Positions 43,165-51,839 of a DNA stretch of 64,000 nucleotides are shown here, piece by piece; the stretch's first letter is position 1, and the number at the start of each line of letters is the position of its first letter. The DNA lies in assembly GCA_964655775.1 (NCBI GenBank), contig CAZZNQ010000003.1:37104-101103 (forward strand). Reading direction: 5' to 3'. Both the position numbers and the translations under genes were made by a program. Source of the stretch: CAZZNQ01 sp964655775. Its GTDB lineage: Bacteria > Planctomycetota > Brocadiia > SM23-32. The notes under the pieces are model-generated. The model saw only the letters and a list, made by a program, of their open reading frames with translations, was not told where the DNA came from and did no database searches.

Positions 43165-44091
43165 ATGGTTGATTCTCAACAGGGCCGCGCACAAGCGTCA
43201 TCAGACGCCCATTCGCAGCCGCAGATTGTGAGCAGGATCACCCTGATCGGCCTTGTGGCGAATCTGCTCCTCTCCGCCGTGAAGCTGGCGGGAGGCGTCC
43301 TGGGGCACAGCCAGGCGATCGTCGCGGACGGTGTGCATACGCTCTCGGACAGCACCACTGACCTGGCGATCCTGGTCGGTGTGCGCTACTGGTCGCAGCC
43401 CCCGGATCGCTCGCACCCCCACGGGCACGGGCGCATCGAGACCGTGGTCACGGCCGGCATCGGCGTCCTTCTCGGTGCAGTGGCGGCGGGTCTCGCGTTC
43501 AACGCCGTGGCCACCTTCGCTGAGGAGCACGTGAGCCCGCCCGGCTGGGTCGCATTCTTCGCCGCGCTGCTGTCGGTCGTCAGCAAGGAGGCCCTTTACC
43601 GATGGACGGTCCACACGGGCAGGCGGATCGGATCGTCCGCCGTGGTCGCGAACGCCTGGCATCATCGCTCGGATGCGTTCAGTTCGGTTCCGGTTCTGAT
43701 TGCCGTGGCGGGGGCCCGCATGTTCCCGCAGTGGGCGTTTCTCGATCACCTGGGCGCACTGATCGTGTCGGTCTTCATCTTCCGCGCCGGCGTCCTCATT
43801 GCATGGCCCGCCTTTCAGGAACTCATCGACGCCGGGGCGTCCGCCAGGGAGCTCGCCCGGATTCAGGAGATTGCGTTCGCGACCCCCGGCGTGAGGGATG
43901 TGCACGCCATTCGTACGCGGCGCAGCGGCGAGGCCCTCCGGGTGGACCTGCACGTGCTGGTGGACGGCGACCTGACCGTACGCGAAGGTCACCGGATTGC
44001 GGAGCAGGTACAGGCGCGGCTGCTCTCCGATGGCCCGCGCCTGTCGGACGTGGTCGTACACATCGAACCATGCGAGGAAGAGGGTGCCTGA
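43165..44091 (+). CDS. Cation diffusion facilitator (CDF) family exporter
   Basis: A 308-residue CDF protein with about six helices. VADGVHTLSD supplies the first HxxxD metal site (His near 58, Asp near 62) and AWHHRSDAFSS the second (His/Asp near 168-172). HPHGHGR is a His-rich loop. The cytoplasmic C-terminal domain (about 225-308) has the ferredoxin-like VRDVHAIRTRRSG and VVVHIEP strands. Such proteins export Zn, Fe, Mn or similar divalent cations by proton antiport. GGAG lies 8 nt before the ATG. It extends the island beyond arsenic to general metal defence. Confidence 0.85.
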   Translation: MVDSQQGRAQASSDAHSQPQIVSRITLIGLVANLLLSAVKLAGGVLGHSQAIVADGVHTLSDSTTDLAILVGVRYWSQPPDRSHPHGHGRIETVVTAGIGVLLGAVAAGLAFNAVATFAEEHVSPPGWVAFFAALLSVVSKEALYRWTVHTGRRIGSSAVVANAWHHRSDAFSSVPVLIAVAGARMFPQWAFLDHLGALIVSVFIFRAGVLIAWPAFQELIDAGASARELARIQEIAFATPGVRDVHAIRTRRSGEALRVDLHVLVDGDLTVREGHRIAEQVQARLLSDGPRLSDVVVHIEPCEEEGA

Positions 44092-44140
44092 GAGCACGCG
44101 TCGCTGGGAGTTCATACTGTGCTAACGCGGATGGTGAACT

Positions 44141-45016
44141 ATGACTGAACAAGACGACATAGCCAGGGCGGACGAGATCCGCCAACAAGTGCGAGATGCC
44201 TATGGCGAGATAGCATCTGCAGGGGGGGCATGTTGCGGAAAGCCCTCCTGTTGTGGGGCCTCCGCACCCGTTGAAGAGACGGCGAAGGCGATCGGATACA
44301 GCGAGGAGGACCTGGCCGTTTTGCCTGACGGGGCGAACATGGGTCTTTCGTGCGGCAATCCCACGGCCCTCGCTTCCCTGCACCCCGGGGACACCGTGCT
44401 GGACCTGGGTAGCGGCGGGGGGCTGGACGTCTTCATTGCCGCGCGGAAGGTCGGCCCGGATGGGCTCGCCATTGGCGTGGATATGACCCCGTCGATGATC
44501 TCCAAGGCGCGACGCAACGCTGCGGCTCTGAGCGAGTCCCAGGGGATTCAGCACGTCGAGTTCCGGCTCGGAGAGATCGAGCATCTGCCGGTGGCCGACG
44601 CGAGCGTCGACGTGGTGATAAGTAACTGCGTCATCAATCTCTCGCCGGACAAGCCGCAGGTCTGGCGTGAGATTGCGCGAGTGCTCAAGCCCGGGGGGCG
44701 CGTCGCAGTGTCGGACATAGCCCTGAAACGCCCCTTGTCGGACGAACTGCGCGAGTCCGTCGAGGCCCTGGTTGGGTGCGTTGCCGGGGCGGTCCAGGCG
44801 GAGGAAACACGGCGCATGGCACGGGAGGCGGGGCTGACCGATATATCAATGAAGGCACGAGATGAAGCCGTAGACGTGCTCTTTCAGGGAAGCGACGAGC
44901 TTCTCCGCTCCGTCGCCGAACTTGTGCCGCCGGGCCGAAAGGCCAGTGACTATGTCACCAGCCTCGAAGTAACGGCGCGCAAGCCCGGACAGAAAGGACA
45001 TTCGGATGACGTCTGA
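44141..45016 (+). CDS. arsM: Arsenite S-adenosylmethionine methyltransferase
   Basis: A 291-residue class I methyltransferase. VLDLGSGGGLDVFIAARKVG is SAM motif I. SCGNP (Cys 71), SNCVINLSPD (Cys 163) and VGCVAGA (Cys 213) are the three conserved As(III)-binding cysteines of ArsM; AGGACCGKPSCCG adds an N-terminal Cys cluster. It methylates As(III) in the cytosol to methylated species. Its stop overlaps the ACR3 start by 11 nt, so both are translated together. Recognition is strong because the spacing of all three Cys motifs fits the family. Confidence 0.92.
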   Translation: MTEQDDIARADEIRQQVRDAYGEIASAGGACCGKPSCCGASAPVEETAKAIGYSEEDLAVLPDGANMGLSCGNPTALASLHPGDTVLDLGSGGGLDVFIAARKVGPDGLAIGVDMTPSMISKARRNAAALSESQGIQHVEFRLGEIEHLPVADASVDVVISNCVINLSPDKPQVWREIARVLKPGGRVAVSDIALKRPLSDELRESVEALVGCVAGAVQAEETRRMAREAGLTDISMKARDEAVDVLFQGSDELLRSVAELVPPGRKASDYVTSLEVTARKPGQKGHSDDV

Positions 45017-46214
45017 AGCGGAGGATACCGCGCCGAAGGGGCTGAGTTTTTTCGAGCGTTACCTGAGTTTCTGGGTGGTGCTCTGCATACTGGCCGGCAT
45101 ACTCCTGGGCAAAGCGGCTCCGGGCATGGCGGGGTTCCTGGACGGGCTCTCCATCCGGGTGTCCGGGGCGCCGGTGATCAGCATTCCCATCGCCGTGTGC
45201 CTCTTCCTGATGATGTACCCGATCATGGTGAAGATCGACTTCGCCGAGGTCGTCAAGGCGGGGAAGAGCGTGCGCCCGGTCGGCTTGACGTTGTTCGTCA
45301 ACTGGGCGGTCAAGCCGTTCACGATGTACGGGATCTCGCTGCTGTTCCTGGGCGTGCTTCTGCGGGGCTTCATCGGTCCGGATGCCACGGATCTCGTCAA
45401 GTTGCCGTTCGGTCTCGACCTCGCGGAAGGCACATCGTACGGGGCGGGTACGGTAGTCGTGGAAGGCGGCGCGAAGATGCTTCAGATTCCCCTCTGGCGC
45501 AGCTACCTGGCGGGATGCATCTTGCTGGGCATTGCGCCGTGCACGGCCATGGTGCTGGTCTGGGGCTATCTGGCCCGCGGCAACGACGGCCACACTCTTG
45601 TGATGGTCGCGATCAACTCCCTGACCATGCTGTTCCTGTACGGTCCGTTGGGCGGATTCCTCCTGGGTGTCGGGCGGCTCCCGGTACCCTGGCAGGCGTT
45701 GCTGCTGAGCATAGGCGTCTACGTTGCGCTTCCCCTGGCGGCCGGCTTCCTGTCCCGTAAATGGATTGTGTCTCGCAAGGGCGAGGTGTGGTTTCGCGAG
45801 CGGTTCCTGCACGTCCTCACCCCGGTGACCATAATGGCCTTGCTGGCCACGCTTGTGCTGCTGTTCAGCCTGAAGGGCGAGTTCATCCTCTCGAATCCCC
45901 TGACCATCGTCTGGATCGCGATACCGCTTTTCATCCAGACGAACGTCATCTTCTGGGGGGCGTATCTTGGCGCAAGGGTCCTGAAGCTCAGCTATGAGGA
46001 CGCGGCGCCCTCGGCGATGATCGGCGCGTCCAACCACTTCGAGGTGGCCATCGCGACGGCCACCATGCTCTTCGGGCTTTCATCGGGCGCAGCCCTGGCG
46101 ACAGTGGTGGGCGTTCTGATAGAGGTGCCGGTGATGCTGCTGCTGGTGCGGATATGCCTGCGGACCAGGCATTGGTTCGCGCCTGAGTCCGGTCCCGAAG
46201 TGCAGGCGCAGTAA
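45006..46214 (+). CDS. acr3: ACR3-type arsenite efflux permease
   Basis: A 402-residue membrane protein with about ten helices. GIAPCTAMVLVWGYLARGN carries the conserved catalytic Cys/Thr of ACR3 in helix 4, and NPLTIVWIAIPLFIQTNVIFW and SAMIGASNHFEVAIATA are further family hallmarks. It exports As(III) using the proton gradient. It overlaps arsM by 11 nt. The product removes unmethylated arsenite while the ArsP-like permease may remove methylated forms. Confidence 0.93.
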   Translation: MTSEAEDTAPKGLSFFERYLSFWVVLCILAGILLGKAAPGMAGFLDGLSIRVSGAPVISIPIAVCLFLMMYPIMVKIDFAEVVKAGKSVRPVGLTLFVNWAVKPFTMYGISLLFLGVLLRGFIGPDATDLVKLPFGLDLAEGTSYGAGTVVVEGGAKMLQIPLWRSYLAGCILLGIAPCTAMVLVWGYLARGNDGHTLVMVAINSLTMLFLYGPLGGFLLGVGRLPVPWQALLLSIGVYVALPLAAGFLSRKWIVSRKGEVWFRERFLHVLTPVTIMALLATLVLLFSLKGEFILSNPLTIVWIAIPLFIQTNVIFWGAYLGARVLKLSYEDAAPSAMIGASNHFEVAIATATMLFGLSSGAALATVVGVLIEVPVMLLLVRICLRTRHWFAPESGPEVQAQ

Positions 46215-46225
46215 GGGCGAACAGT

Positions 46226-46450
46226 CTACGGCTCCTCCCCGGCGGCCGCTGCCCGCTCGTCGCACCGCGGGATGCCCAGCCGCGAGAGGATATCTTCCAT
46301 AAGGCACCACTTCGTCAGCGCGGATTGGAAGAGGTTGGCGCCGACAAAGGCGGTGAGGAGGAAGAACCAGGGAGTGACGAAGTAGCCGAGCGCGAGGCTG
46401 GCCAGGATCATCGCGCCGGCAATGAGACGGATCCAGTGTTCCATGAACAT
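46226..46450 (-). CDS. Small DUF2892/YgaP-type membrane protein
   Basis: A 74-residue protein with two helices. EHWIRLIAGAMILASLALG and the following WFFLLTAFVGANLFQSALTKWCLMEDILSRLG match the DUF2892 (YgaP transmembrane) family. The conserved Cys in TKWCL fits; in YgaP this domain is joined to a rhodanese, here it stands alone. It is on the opposite strand to the ars genes, convergent with acr3. GGGAG is 9 nt before ATG 46450; ATG 46483 has no clear ribosome site. Often found near ars and sulfur-relay genes. Confidence 0.75.
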   Translation of the reverse strand: MFMEHWIRLIAGAMILASLALGYFVTPWFFLLTAFVGANLFQSALTKWCLMEDILSRLGIPRCDERAAAAGEEP

Positions 46451-46558
46451 CGCGGATTGCTCCCGGCTGTCTTGGGGAGACATCTGGTCAATGACCTACG
46501 TATCCATAATACCCGCTTCCGGCATGGAGCGGAACGGCCTTAAGAGATGGAGATGCGG

Positions 46559-46996
46559 ATGGCGGACAAGGTGAAGGTTCTTCTCCTGTGCACGGGCAAC
46601 TCCTGCCGCAGCCAGATGGCGGAGGGCTGGGCGCGCGCCCTGAAGGCGGATTCGGTCGATGCCTACTCGGCCGGCGTGGAGCCGCACGGCGTCGACCCGC
46701 GGGCGGTTCGGGCAATGGCCGAAGCGGGCATCGACATCTCCTGTCAGGACTCGAAACACGTCGACGCCCTGCGCGACGTGGAGCTCGATTACGTCGTCAC
46801 GGTCTGCGACCACGCACGCGAGCACTGCCCCGTCTTCCCCGGGCGAGTCAAGAGGGTGCACGTCGGCTTTGAGGATCCGCCGCGGCTTGCGCGCGAGGCG
46901 CAGAGCGAGGAGGAGGCGATGGACCATTACCGGCGTGTGCGCGACGAGATCAGAGCGTTTGTAGAAGGCATGCCTCACAACCTGGAGGAACAGTGA
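46559..46996 (+). CDS. arsC: Thioredoxin-coupled arsenate reductase
   Basis: A 145-residue protein of the low-molecular-weight tyrosine-phosphatase fold. LLLCTGNSCRSQMAEGW is the CX5R anion loop with nucleophile Cys 11 and Arg 17, and TVCDHAREHC gives Cys 83 and Cys 90, the relay pair of thioredoxin-dependent ArsC (as in the S. aureus enzyme). VGFEDPPR supplies the general-acid Asp. It reduces arsenate to arsenite, feeding ACR3 and ArsM; the CPKC mini-thioredoxin at 37374 is a candidate reductant. GGAG is 6 nt before ATG 46559. Confidence 0.93.
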   Translation: MADKVKVLLLCTGNSCRSQMAEGWARALKADSVDAYSAGVEPHGVDPRAVRAMAEAGIDISCQDSKHVDALRDVELDYVVTVCDHAREHCPVFPGRVKRVHVGFEDPPRLAREAQSEEEAMDHYRRVRDEIRAFVEGMPHNLEEQ

Positions 46997-47008
46997 GCGG
47001 GGCAGGCG

Positions 47009-47827
47009 TCATTCCACGCCGGCCGCGCTCCTGACCGCACGGAGCGATCGGCTCATGTGCCGCCTCTCCAGGTAGCGCCACATCCGCAGTTCCTTTCCCA
47101 GTAGGTAGCGGACATGGTGCCTGACCAGGGCGCTCATCGCCAACGTGTCCTGGGGCCGCACGGAAAGCGTCTCCGTCTCCGTCGGATCGGACTCGGCCAG
47201 CGCGGACAGCATCGTCAGGTGCTCGGCCCGCGCCACCTTCACGTCGCCCCGGCGGTAGCGGTCCCCGCCGCTCTCGCAACGCCGGCACAAGGCGCCGCCG
47301 TCCGGTGCAGAGAATCGGACGCCTCCCCGCACGGGCAGGGGGCCGCCGCAGACGGCGCAGGCGGCGAAAGTGGGCAGGGAGCCGTGCTCGTGCAGTGAAC
47401 CGAGCTCCAGAGCCAGCACCGTAACCCCGAGCGCGCCTCCGGCCGCCAACCGCTCCAGGCCCCAGCGGATGAGGCGGAAGTAGTCGGGACACGGCTGGCC
47501 CTCGATGGTGAAGTTCAGCGCCAGCTCGGCCGCATAGTAGCCGCAGAGCGTGCGTTCCAGGGTCGCCCGGATGCCGCGGAAGCCGTCCACCAGGGATCTC
47601 TGCGTGAGGTTGTGGAGCGAGCTGCTGCGGCGCACGGTGAACACCAGGTCGTAGAGCCCCAGCAGGTCGAACCCCGTGCGGATGCCTTTCTTCGGGGCAC
47701 GGGTGACCCCCTTCGCCATGAAGGACAGGCGCCCCCCGTCGCGGGTCAGGAAGCCGGCAACCTGGCTGGTGTTGCTGTACGCGACGCGGCGCAGGCAGAT
47801 GCCCTGGGTGTGATGATATCGGGCCAT
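47009..47827 (-). CDS. recO: DNA repair protein RecO
   Basis: A 272-residue RecO. The N-terminal OB-fold strand region includes LTRDGGRLSFMAKGVTRAPKKG, followed by FDLLGLYDLVF; the C-terminal helical domain carries the zinc site CAVCGG ... CRRC (about 160-190). RecO loads RecA on gapped DNA with RecR. Last gene of the purA-led operon, 45 nt after corC. It ends 13 nt from the convergent arsC stop, which marks the boundary between the arsenic island and core genes. Confidence 0.9.
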   Translation of the reverse strand: MARYHHTQGICLRRVAYSNTSQVAGFLTRDGGRLSFMAKGVTRAPKKGIRTGFDLLGLYDLVFTVRRSSSLHNLTQRSLVDGFRGIRATLERTLCGYYAAELALNFTIEGQPCPDYFRLIRWGLERLAAGGALGVTVLALELGSLHEHGSLPTFAACAVCGGPLPVRGGVRFSAPDGGALCRRCESGGDRYRRGDVKVARAEHLTMLSALAESDPTETETLSVRPQDTLAMSALVRHHVRYLLGKELRMWRYLERRHMSRSLRAVRSAAGVE

Positions 47828-47871
47828 CGCTCGGGCTCGGTGTCAGCGGATACGGGGAACGCGGCGGCCGT

Positions 47872-49125
47872 CTACTCCTCTTCCGCCTCGTCCAGCTTCA
47901 GGAAGACGCGCTTGACGCGGCGCTCGTCGCTCTGCAGCACCCTCACGAGCACGGGGCCGACGTGGAACTCCTCCCCGGGCTCGGGCACTCTCGCCAGGTG
48001 AGCGGTCACGAAGCCGCCGATGGTGTCGTAGTCCTCGTCCTCGGGTATTCCCAGCTCGAACAGCTCGTTCACCTCATCGATGTGGACGCGCGCGTCGGCG
48101 TCGATGCCGCCGGCGGAGCGCCGGCGGATGCGGTTCTCGTGGTCCTCCTGGTCGTATTCGTCCTGGATCTCGCCGACGATCTCCTCCATGATGTCTTCGA
48201 CGCTCACCACGCCGCTGACGCCCCCGTACTCGTCAAGCACCACGCCTATCTGCACGTGCTGGCTCTGGAACTCCTGAAGCAGGGGGCCGACCGTCTTCGT
48301 TTCCGGGATGAAGAACGGCTTGCGCATCACGTCGCGCAGCGTGGCCCGGCCGATGTCGGTCTTGCCCGCGATACCGATCACATCCTTCATGTAGACGATA
48401 CCCACGACGCTGTCCAGCGTGCCCTCGTGGACGGGTATGCGGCTGTGCTGAAAGCCGGCGAGCACGTCCAACGCTTCGGCGAGATTCGTATCCGCGTGCA
48501 GGCTTTCGATCTCGGTCCGCGGCGTCATGATCTCCGCGACGTCAACGTCACGGAACTTGAGGATGCCCTCGATCATCTGCTTCTCTTCGGCTTCCAGGGC
48601 GCCCTCGGCCGTGCCGTCCTCCAGCGCGACGCGGATCTCCTCCTTGGCGGCCTCCACCACTTCGGGCTCGGGCTCCTCGTCCGGCTGCTGAACGCCGTTG
48701 GGCCGGCCGGCTGCGCCGATCCGAAGCGGGGCCGAGAGCCAGTAGAGTGGCGGAAGAAGCGGGCGCAGCACACCGGCGGACCAACGCCTGCCGATTGTGC
48801 GCGCGACGAGTTCCGCCAGCCCGAGCACGGCGAACGCCACTGCGCCGGCGGCGAAGGGCCCGTAGGCGCCCGCGCGCACCCGGAGGAAGACAAGCGCGAC
48901 GAACAGCACCGTCAGCACCAGCCGCACCAGCACGCAGAAAGACGCCACCGACCTGGAATGCTCCAGGTACTGCAGGTAGATGTCTTTGCGAGTCGGAGTC
49001 TCCAGCTCGTCTTCCAGTTTGGCCCAGGAGGCGAACTGAAGCGCGGATTCCGCCATGGCCGTCAGGAAGATGCCCGCCCAAACGGCCGGCAATTCGGCGC
49101 CGCCAAACAAGGATGTCTCCTCCAA
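47872..49125 (-). CDS. CorC/HlyC-family CBS-domain membrane protein
   Basis: A 417-residue protein. A divergent N-terminal CNNM/DUF21-like membrane region with about three helices (1-125) is followed by two CBS domains (IMTPRTEIESLHADTNLAEALDVL... and RKPFFIPETKTVGPLLQEFQ..., with DEYGGVSGVVSVEDIMEEIVGEIQDE). It ends in a CorC_HlyC transporter-associated domain (about 330-417). Members take part in Mg/Co homeostasis. Located 8 nt after ybeY in the operon, as in many bacteria. Confidence 0.88.
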   Translation of the reverse strand: MEETSLFGGAELPAVWAGIFLTAMAESALQFASWAKLEDELETPTRKDIYLQYLEHSRSVASFCVLVRLVLTVLFVALVFLRVRAGAYGPFAAGAVAFAVLGLAELVARTIGRRWSAGVLRPLLPPLYWLSAPLRIGAAGRPNGVQQPDEEPEPEVVEAAKEEIRVALEDGTAEGALEAEEKQMIEGILKFRDVDVAEIMTPRTEIESLHADTNLAEALDVLAGFQHSRIPVHEGTLDSVVGIVYMKDVIGIAGKTDIGRATLRDVMRKPFFIPETKTVGPLLQEFQSQHVQIGVVLDEYGGVSGVVSVEDIMEEIVGEIQDEYDQEDHENRIRRRSAGGIDADARVHIDEVNELFELGIPEDEDYDTIGGFVTAHLARVPEPGEEFHVGPVLVRVLQSDERRVKRVFLKLDEAEEE

Positions 49126-49132
49126 TAGAGTC

Positions 49133-49561
49133 TCAGAATTCCACCGTGCGGCCGACGGCCGTCAGGATGTCCTGTTCGCGCGCCCGCATGCGGTGAGTGT
49201 CGTCCGGATCGTGATCGTCGTAGCCCAGCAAGTGGAGCAGACCATGCACAATGTACAGCAGAAGCTCGTCTTCCGGGCCATGCGGTTTCGAGGCGGCGAC
49301 GCGGACGGCCAGTTCGGCGTTGACGACTATCTCGCCGTTCAGGGCATCCTCGCTCGATTCGTAAGAGAAGGCCAGAACGTCGGTCACGCCGTCGCGAGCC
49401 AGGAAGCGCCGGTTCAGTTCGGCGATCTCCTCGTCGCCGACCAGTGCTACGCTGAGTTCGGCGTCACGCGCCTCCATCTCCAGGCCCGTCCGCAGCGCGC
49501 GTCGGATCTCCGCTTCCGGCAGGCGTACGGCGTCCTGCCTGTCGCTAATCTCCAGTTCCAT
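49133..49561 (-). CDS. ybeY: Endoribonuclease YbeY
   Basis: A 142-residue YbeY. HGLLHLLGYDDHDPDDTHRM carries the HGxLHLxGYDH three-His zinc site, and GVTDVLAFSY is the other conserved element. It is needed for 16S rRNA 3'-end maturation and ribosome quality control. Overlaps the 3' end of pgpH by 17 nt; corC follows after 7 nt. Confidence 0.95.
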   Translation of the reverse strand: MELEISDRQDAVRLPEAEIRRALRTGLEMEARDAELSVALVGDEEIAELNRRFLARDGVTDVLAFSYESSEDALNGEIVVNAELAVRVAASKPHGPEDELLLYIVHGLLHLLGYDDHDPDDTHRMRAREQDILTAVGRTVEF

Positions 49562-51839
49562 GGCCCCCCGCCGGCTGCGGAGTGGACGTTGCCCCGGTCT
49601 CCCGAGACATCTCCTCCAGTCCCGCCTCCGCCTCCTCCTGACCGGGGTAGCTCACCCGGTTGTGGAACACGGCCATCAGCCCGTGCACCAGTGATTCCTC
49701 GATGCGCTGCAGGTCGGTGATGGTCAACTGCGATTCATCGAGCTGACCGTCGGAAAGCCGGTCGGAGATGATGTCCTGCACCAGGTTCCTGAGCTGGCCG
49801 GGCGACGGGGAATCCATCGACCGTGTGGCGCTCTCCACGGCGTCGGCCAGCATCACCACGGCGGCTTCCTTGCCTTGGGGCTTCGGCAAGCGATAGCGGA
49901 AGCTGCGCTCCTCCAGGTCGCCGCGGCCGTTCTGCCCGTTCCTGGCCTTCGCCCAGAAATACTTAAGCACACTGCAGCCGTGGGACTGCAGGATGATGTC
50001 GCGGACCACGCGCGGCACGCCGTACTCTTCGGCCATCTGGGCGCCGTCCTTCGGGTGGGCGGTGATGATCAGGCTGCTCATGGTCGGCGACAGATCGTCG
50101 TGCGGGTTCCGCGCGCTCTCGGGCAGGTTCTCGCCAAAGTAGTCCGGCTTCTTCAGCTTGCCCACGTCGTGGAAATAGGCGCTCACGCGCGCCAGCAGCG
50201 GATTCGCGCCGGCCGCCTCGGCCGCGTCGGCAGCCAGCGTTCCGACGATCATGCTGTGGTGATACGAACCGGGCGCGTCCAACAGCAGGCGCTGCAGAAG
50301 CGGCTGGTTGGGGTCGCTCCATTCGAGCAGGCGGATGTCGGTCGTCACCCCGAACAGGGTTTCGATCGCCGGCAGCATGCCGCTCACCAGGAAGCCGCTG
50401 GCAAGCCCGTTCGCCAGCGCCAGCAACGAGCGCGACAGCATCGGCGAATTCCACGGGCTCACGGCCTCGCTGCTGTGAAGCACGGCCATGAGGCCCAGTC
50501 CCCAGACGGCGCAGAACTGCGCCGCTCCCGCCAACAGGCCCGCCTTGATGAGCGTGCTGCGTGTGCGCACCTTGCCGCTGAGGAGGGCGGTGATGATACC
50601 GCCGAGCAGCAGCGTGAAGAACTCCATGTCCGCTCCCGGCGAAGCGAGTCGCACCAGCAGCGCGAAGAACACGGCCACGTCCATGCCGAAGTGCTGATCG
50701 TAGACAAGGCACATGATCATGACGGCCAGCGGCACCGGCACCAGCAGCGGCGTCACCCCCCATATCACGCACATCCGCGCCAGCGCCACCAGACCGAGCG
50801 ACACCAGACCGAACGACAACATCTGCAGTTTCTTGTAGGAAAGCTCCGGCCGGTAGCGCGATACGTAGATCGCCGCCGCCGCCATAATCAACACCAGTAT
50901 GGCGACCACTCCGCCCAGATACTCCAGCATAAGCACTCGGCCCGTGGAACCAGACCAGTACTGCTGGCGCTCGGCTGTCAGGTCCACCACGTGCTGGCGG
51001 GTCACTTCGCTGCCCTGGGCCAGTATCAGTGCGCCCTGAGAGACTTCCTTCACAACGCGGGGCAGGTCGCGGGCCACCTCGTCGGCCAGCATGCGGCTGC
51101 GTTCGACATCCAGCGAGATGCTGGGCGAGAGCACGCTCGTGAATGCCCTGCTCGCCAGGTCCGCGTCGTCCGGCGCCAGGCCCGAAAGCGCAGGCGCCAT
51201 CAGCTTCCGGAACCGACTGTCGTCGGCATCGAGCCGCGGGATCTGTGCGAGCGTCGTCTCGTCGGCCGTCTCGCCCTCGCCCACGTAGGCCGTGGTTCCG
51301 CCCTCCCGGTCGCGCACAATCCGCTCGCGCATGTCCGCCGGCGCGACAACGTGCGGCGTCTCCGTTCCCCGCAGTGCTTCGCTCAACTCGGACAGCCGGG
51401 AGCGCAGCTCGGGCAGCAGGGCGAAGAACGCCTGCTTCGAGAACTCGGCGGGCAGATGCTGCCAGGCTGCCGCACCCTCGCCCCGCTCGATTCCCTTCAG
51501 CAGTTCCTCGACCGACTGCGACCATGCCCGGCCATTCATGCGGAATGCCACCGGCGCCGTCTGCAGGCGGCGCCTCAGCACCTGCCGCATCGCTTCGTAA
51601 TCGGTGCTGGTGAAGGGCACGCGAGCCGTGAAGTCGCGCGGCGAGGTCTCGCCAAGCTCCACCGGCAGCGGCGGCCGGCCGATGACCATGATGAGTGCGA
51701 GCAAGACGACGAATACGATGCCGAAAAAGGCACGGCTCAGCAAGGCGAGCGCCGGGTGCGGGCGGGCTTCCTCCGCGGCGGACCGGCTCATCTTGCTGGC
51801 CCTGCCGCCGTTGGTCGCTCTGTTCTTATCCTGACGCAT
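49545..51839 (-). CDS. PgpH-type 7TM-HD phosphodiesterase
   Basis: A 764-residue protein. It has one N-terminal helix (about 33-55), a periplasmic 7TMR-HDED domain to about 310, and seven clustered helices (about 315-510). The cytoplasmic HD domain runs from YHHSMIVGTLA through SAYFHDVGKLKKPDYF to LADAVESATR. This is the architecture of PgpH, a c-di-AMP-degrading phosphodiesterase in Firmicutes. The phoH-pgpH-ybeY order is widespread. Overlaps phoH by 14 nt. Confidence 0.9.
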   Translation of the reverse strand: MRQDKNRATNGGRASKMSRSAAEEARPHPALALLSRAFFGIVFVVLLALIMVIGRPPLPVELGETSPRDFTARVPFTSTDYEAMRQVLRRRLQTAPVAFRMNGRAWSQSVEELLKGIERGEGAAAWQHLPAEFSKQAFFALLPELRSRLSELSEALRGTETPHVVAPADMRERIVRDREGGTTAYVGEGETADETTLAQIPRLDADDSRFRKLMAPALSGLAPDDADLASRAFTSVLSPSISLDVERSRMLADEVARDLPRVVKEVSQGALILAQGSEVTRQHVVDLTAERQQYWSGSTGRVLMLEYLGGVVAILVLIMAAAAIYVSRYRPELSYKKLQMLSFGLVSLGLVALARMCVIWGVTPLLVPVPLAVMIMCLVYDQHFGMDVAVFFALLVRLASPGADMEFFTLLLGGIITALLSGKVRTRSTLIKAGLLAGAAQFCAVWGLGLMAVLHSSEAVSPWNSPMLSRSLLALANGLASGFLVSGMLPAIETLFGVTTDIRLLEWSDPNQPLLQRLLLDAPGSYHHSMIVGTLAADAAEAAGANPLLARVSAYFHDVGKLKKPDYFGENLPESARNPHDDLSPTMSSLIITAHPKDGAQMAEEYGVPRVVRDIILQSHGCSVLKYFWAKARNGQNGRGDLEERSFRYRLPKPQGKEAAVVMLADAVESATRSMDSPSPGQLRNLVQDIISDRLSDGQLDESQLTITDLQRIEESLVHGLMAVFHNRVSYPGQEEAEAGLEEMSRETGATSTPQPAGGHGTGD

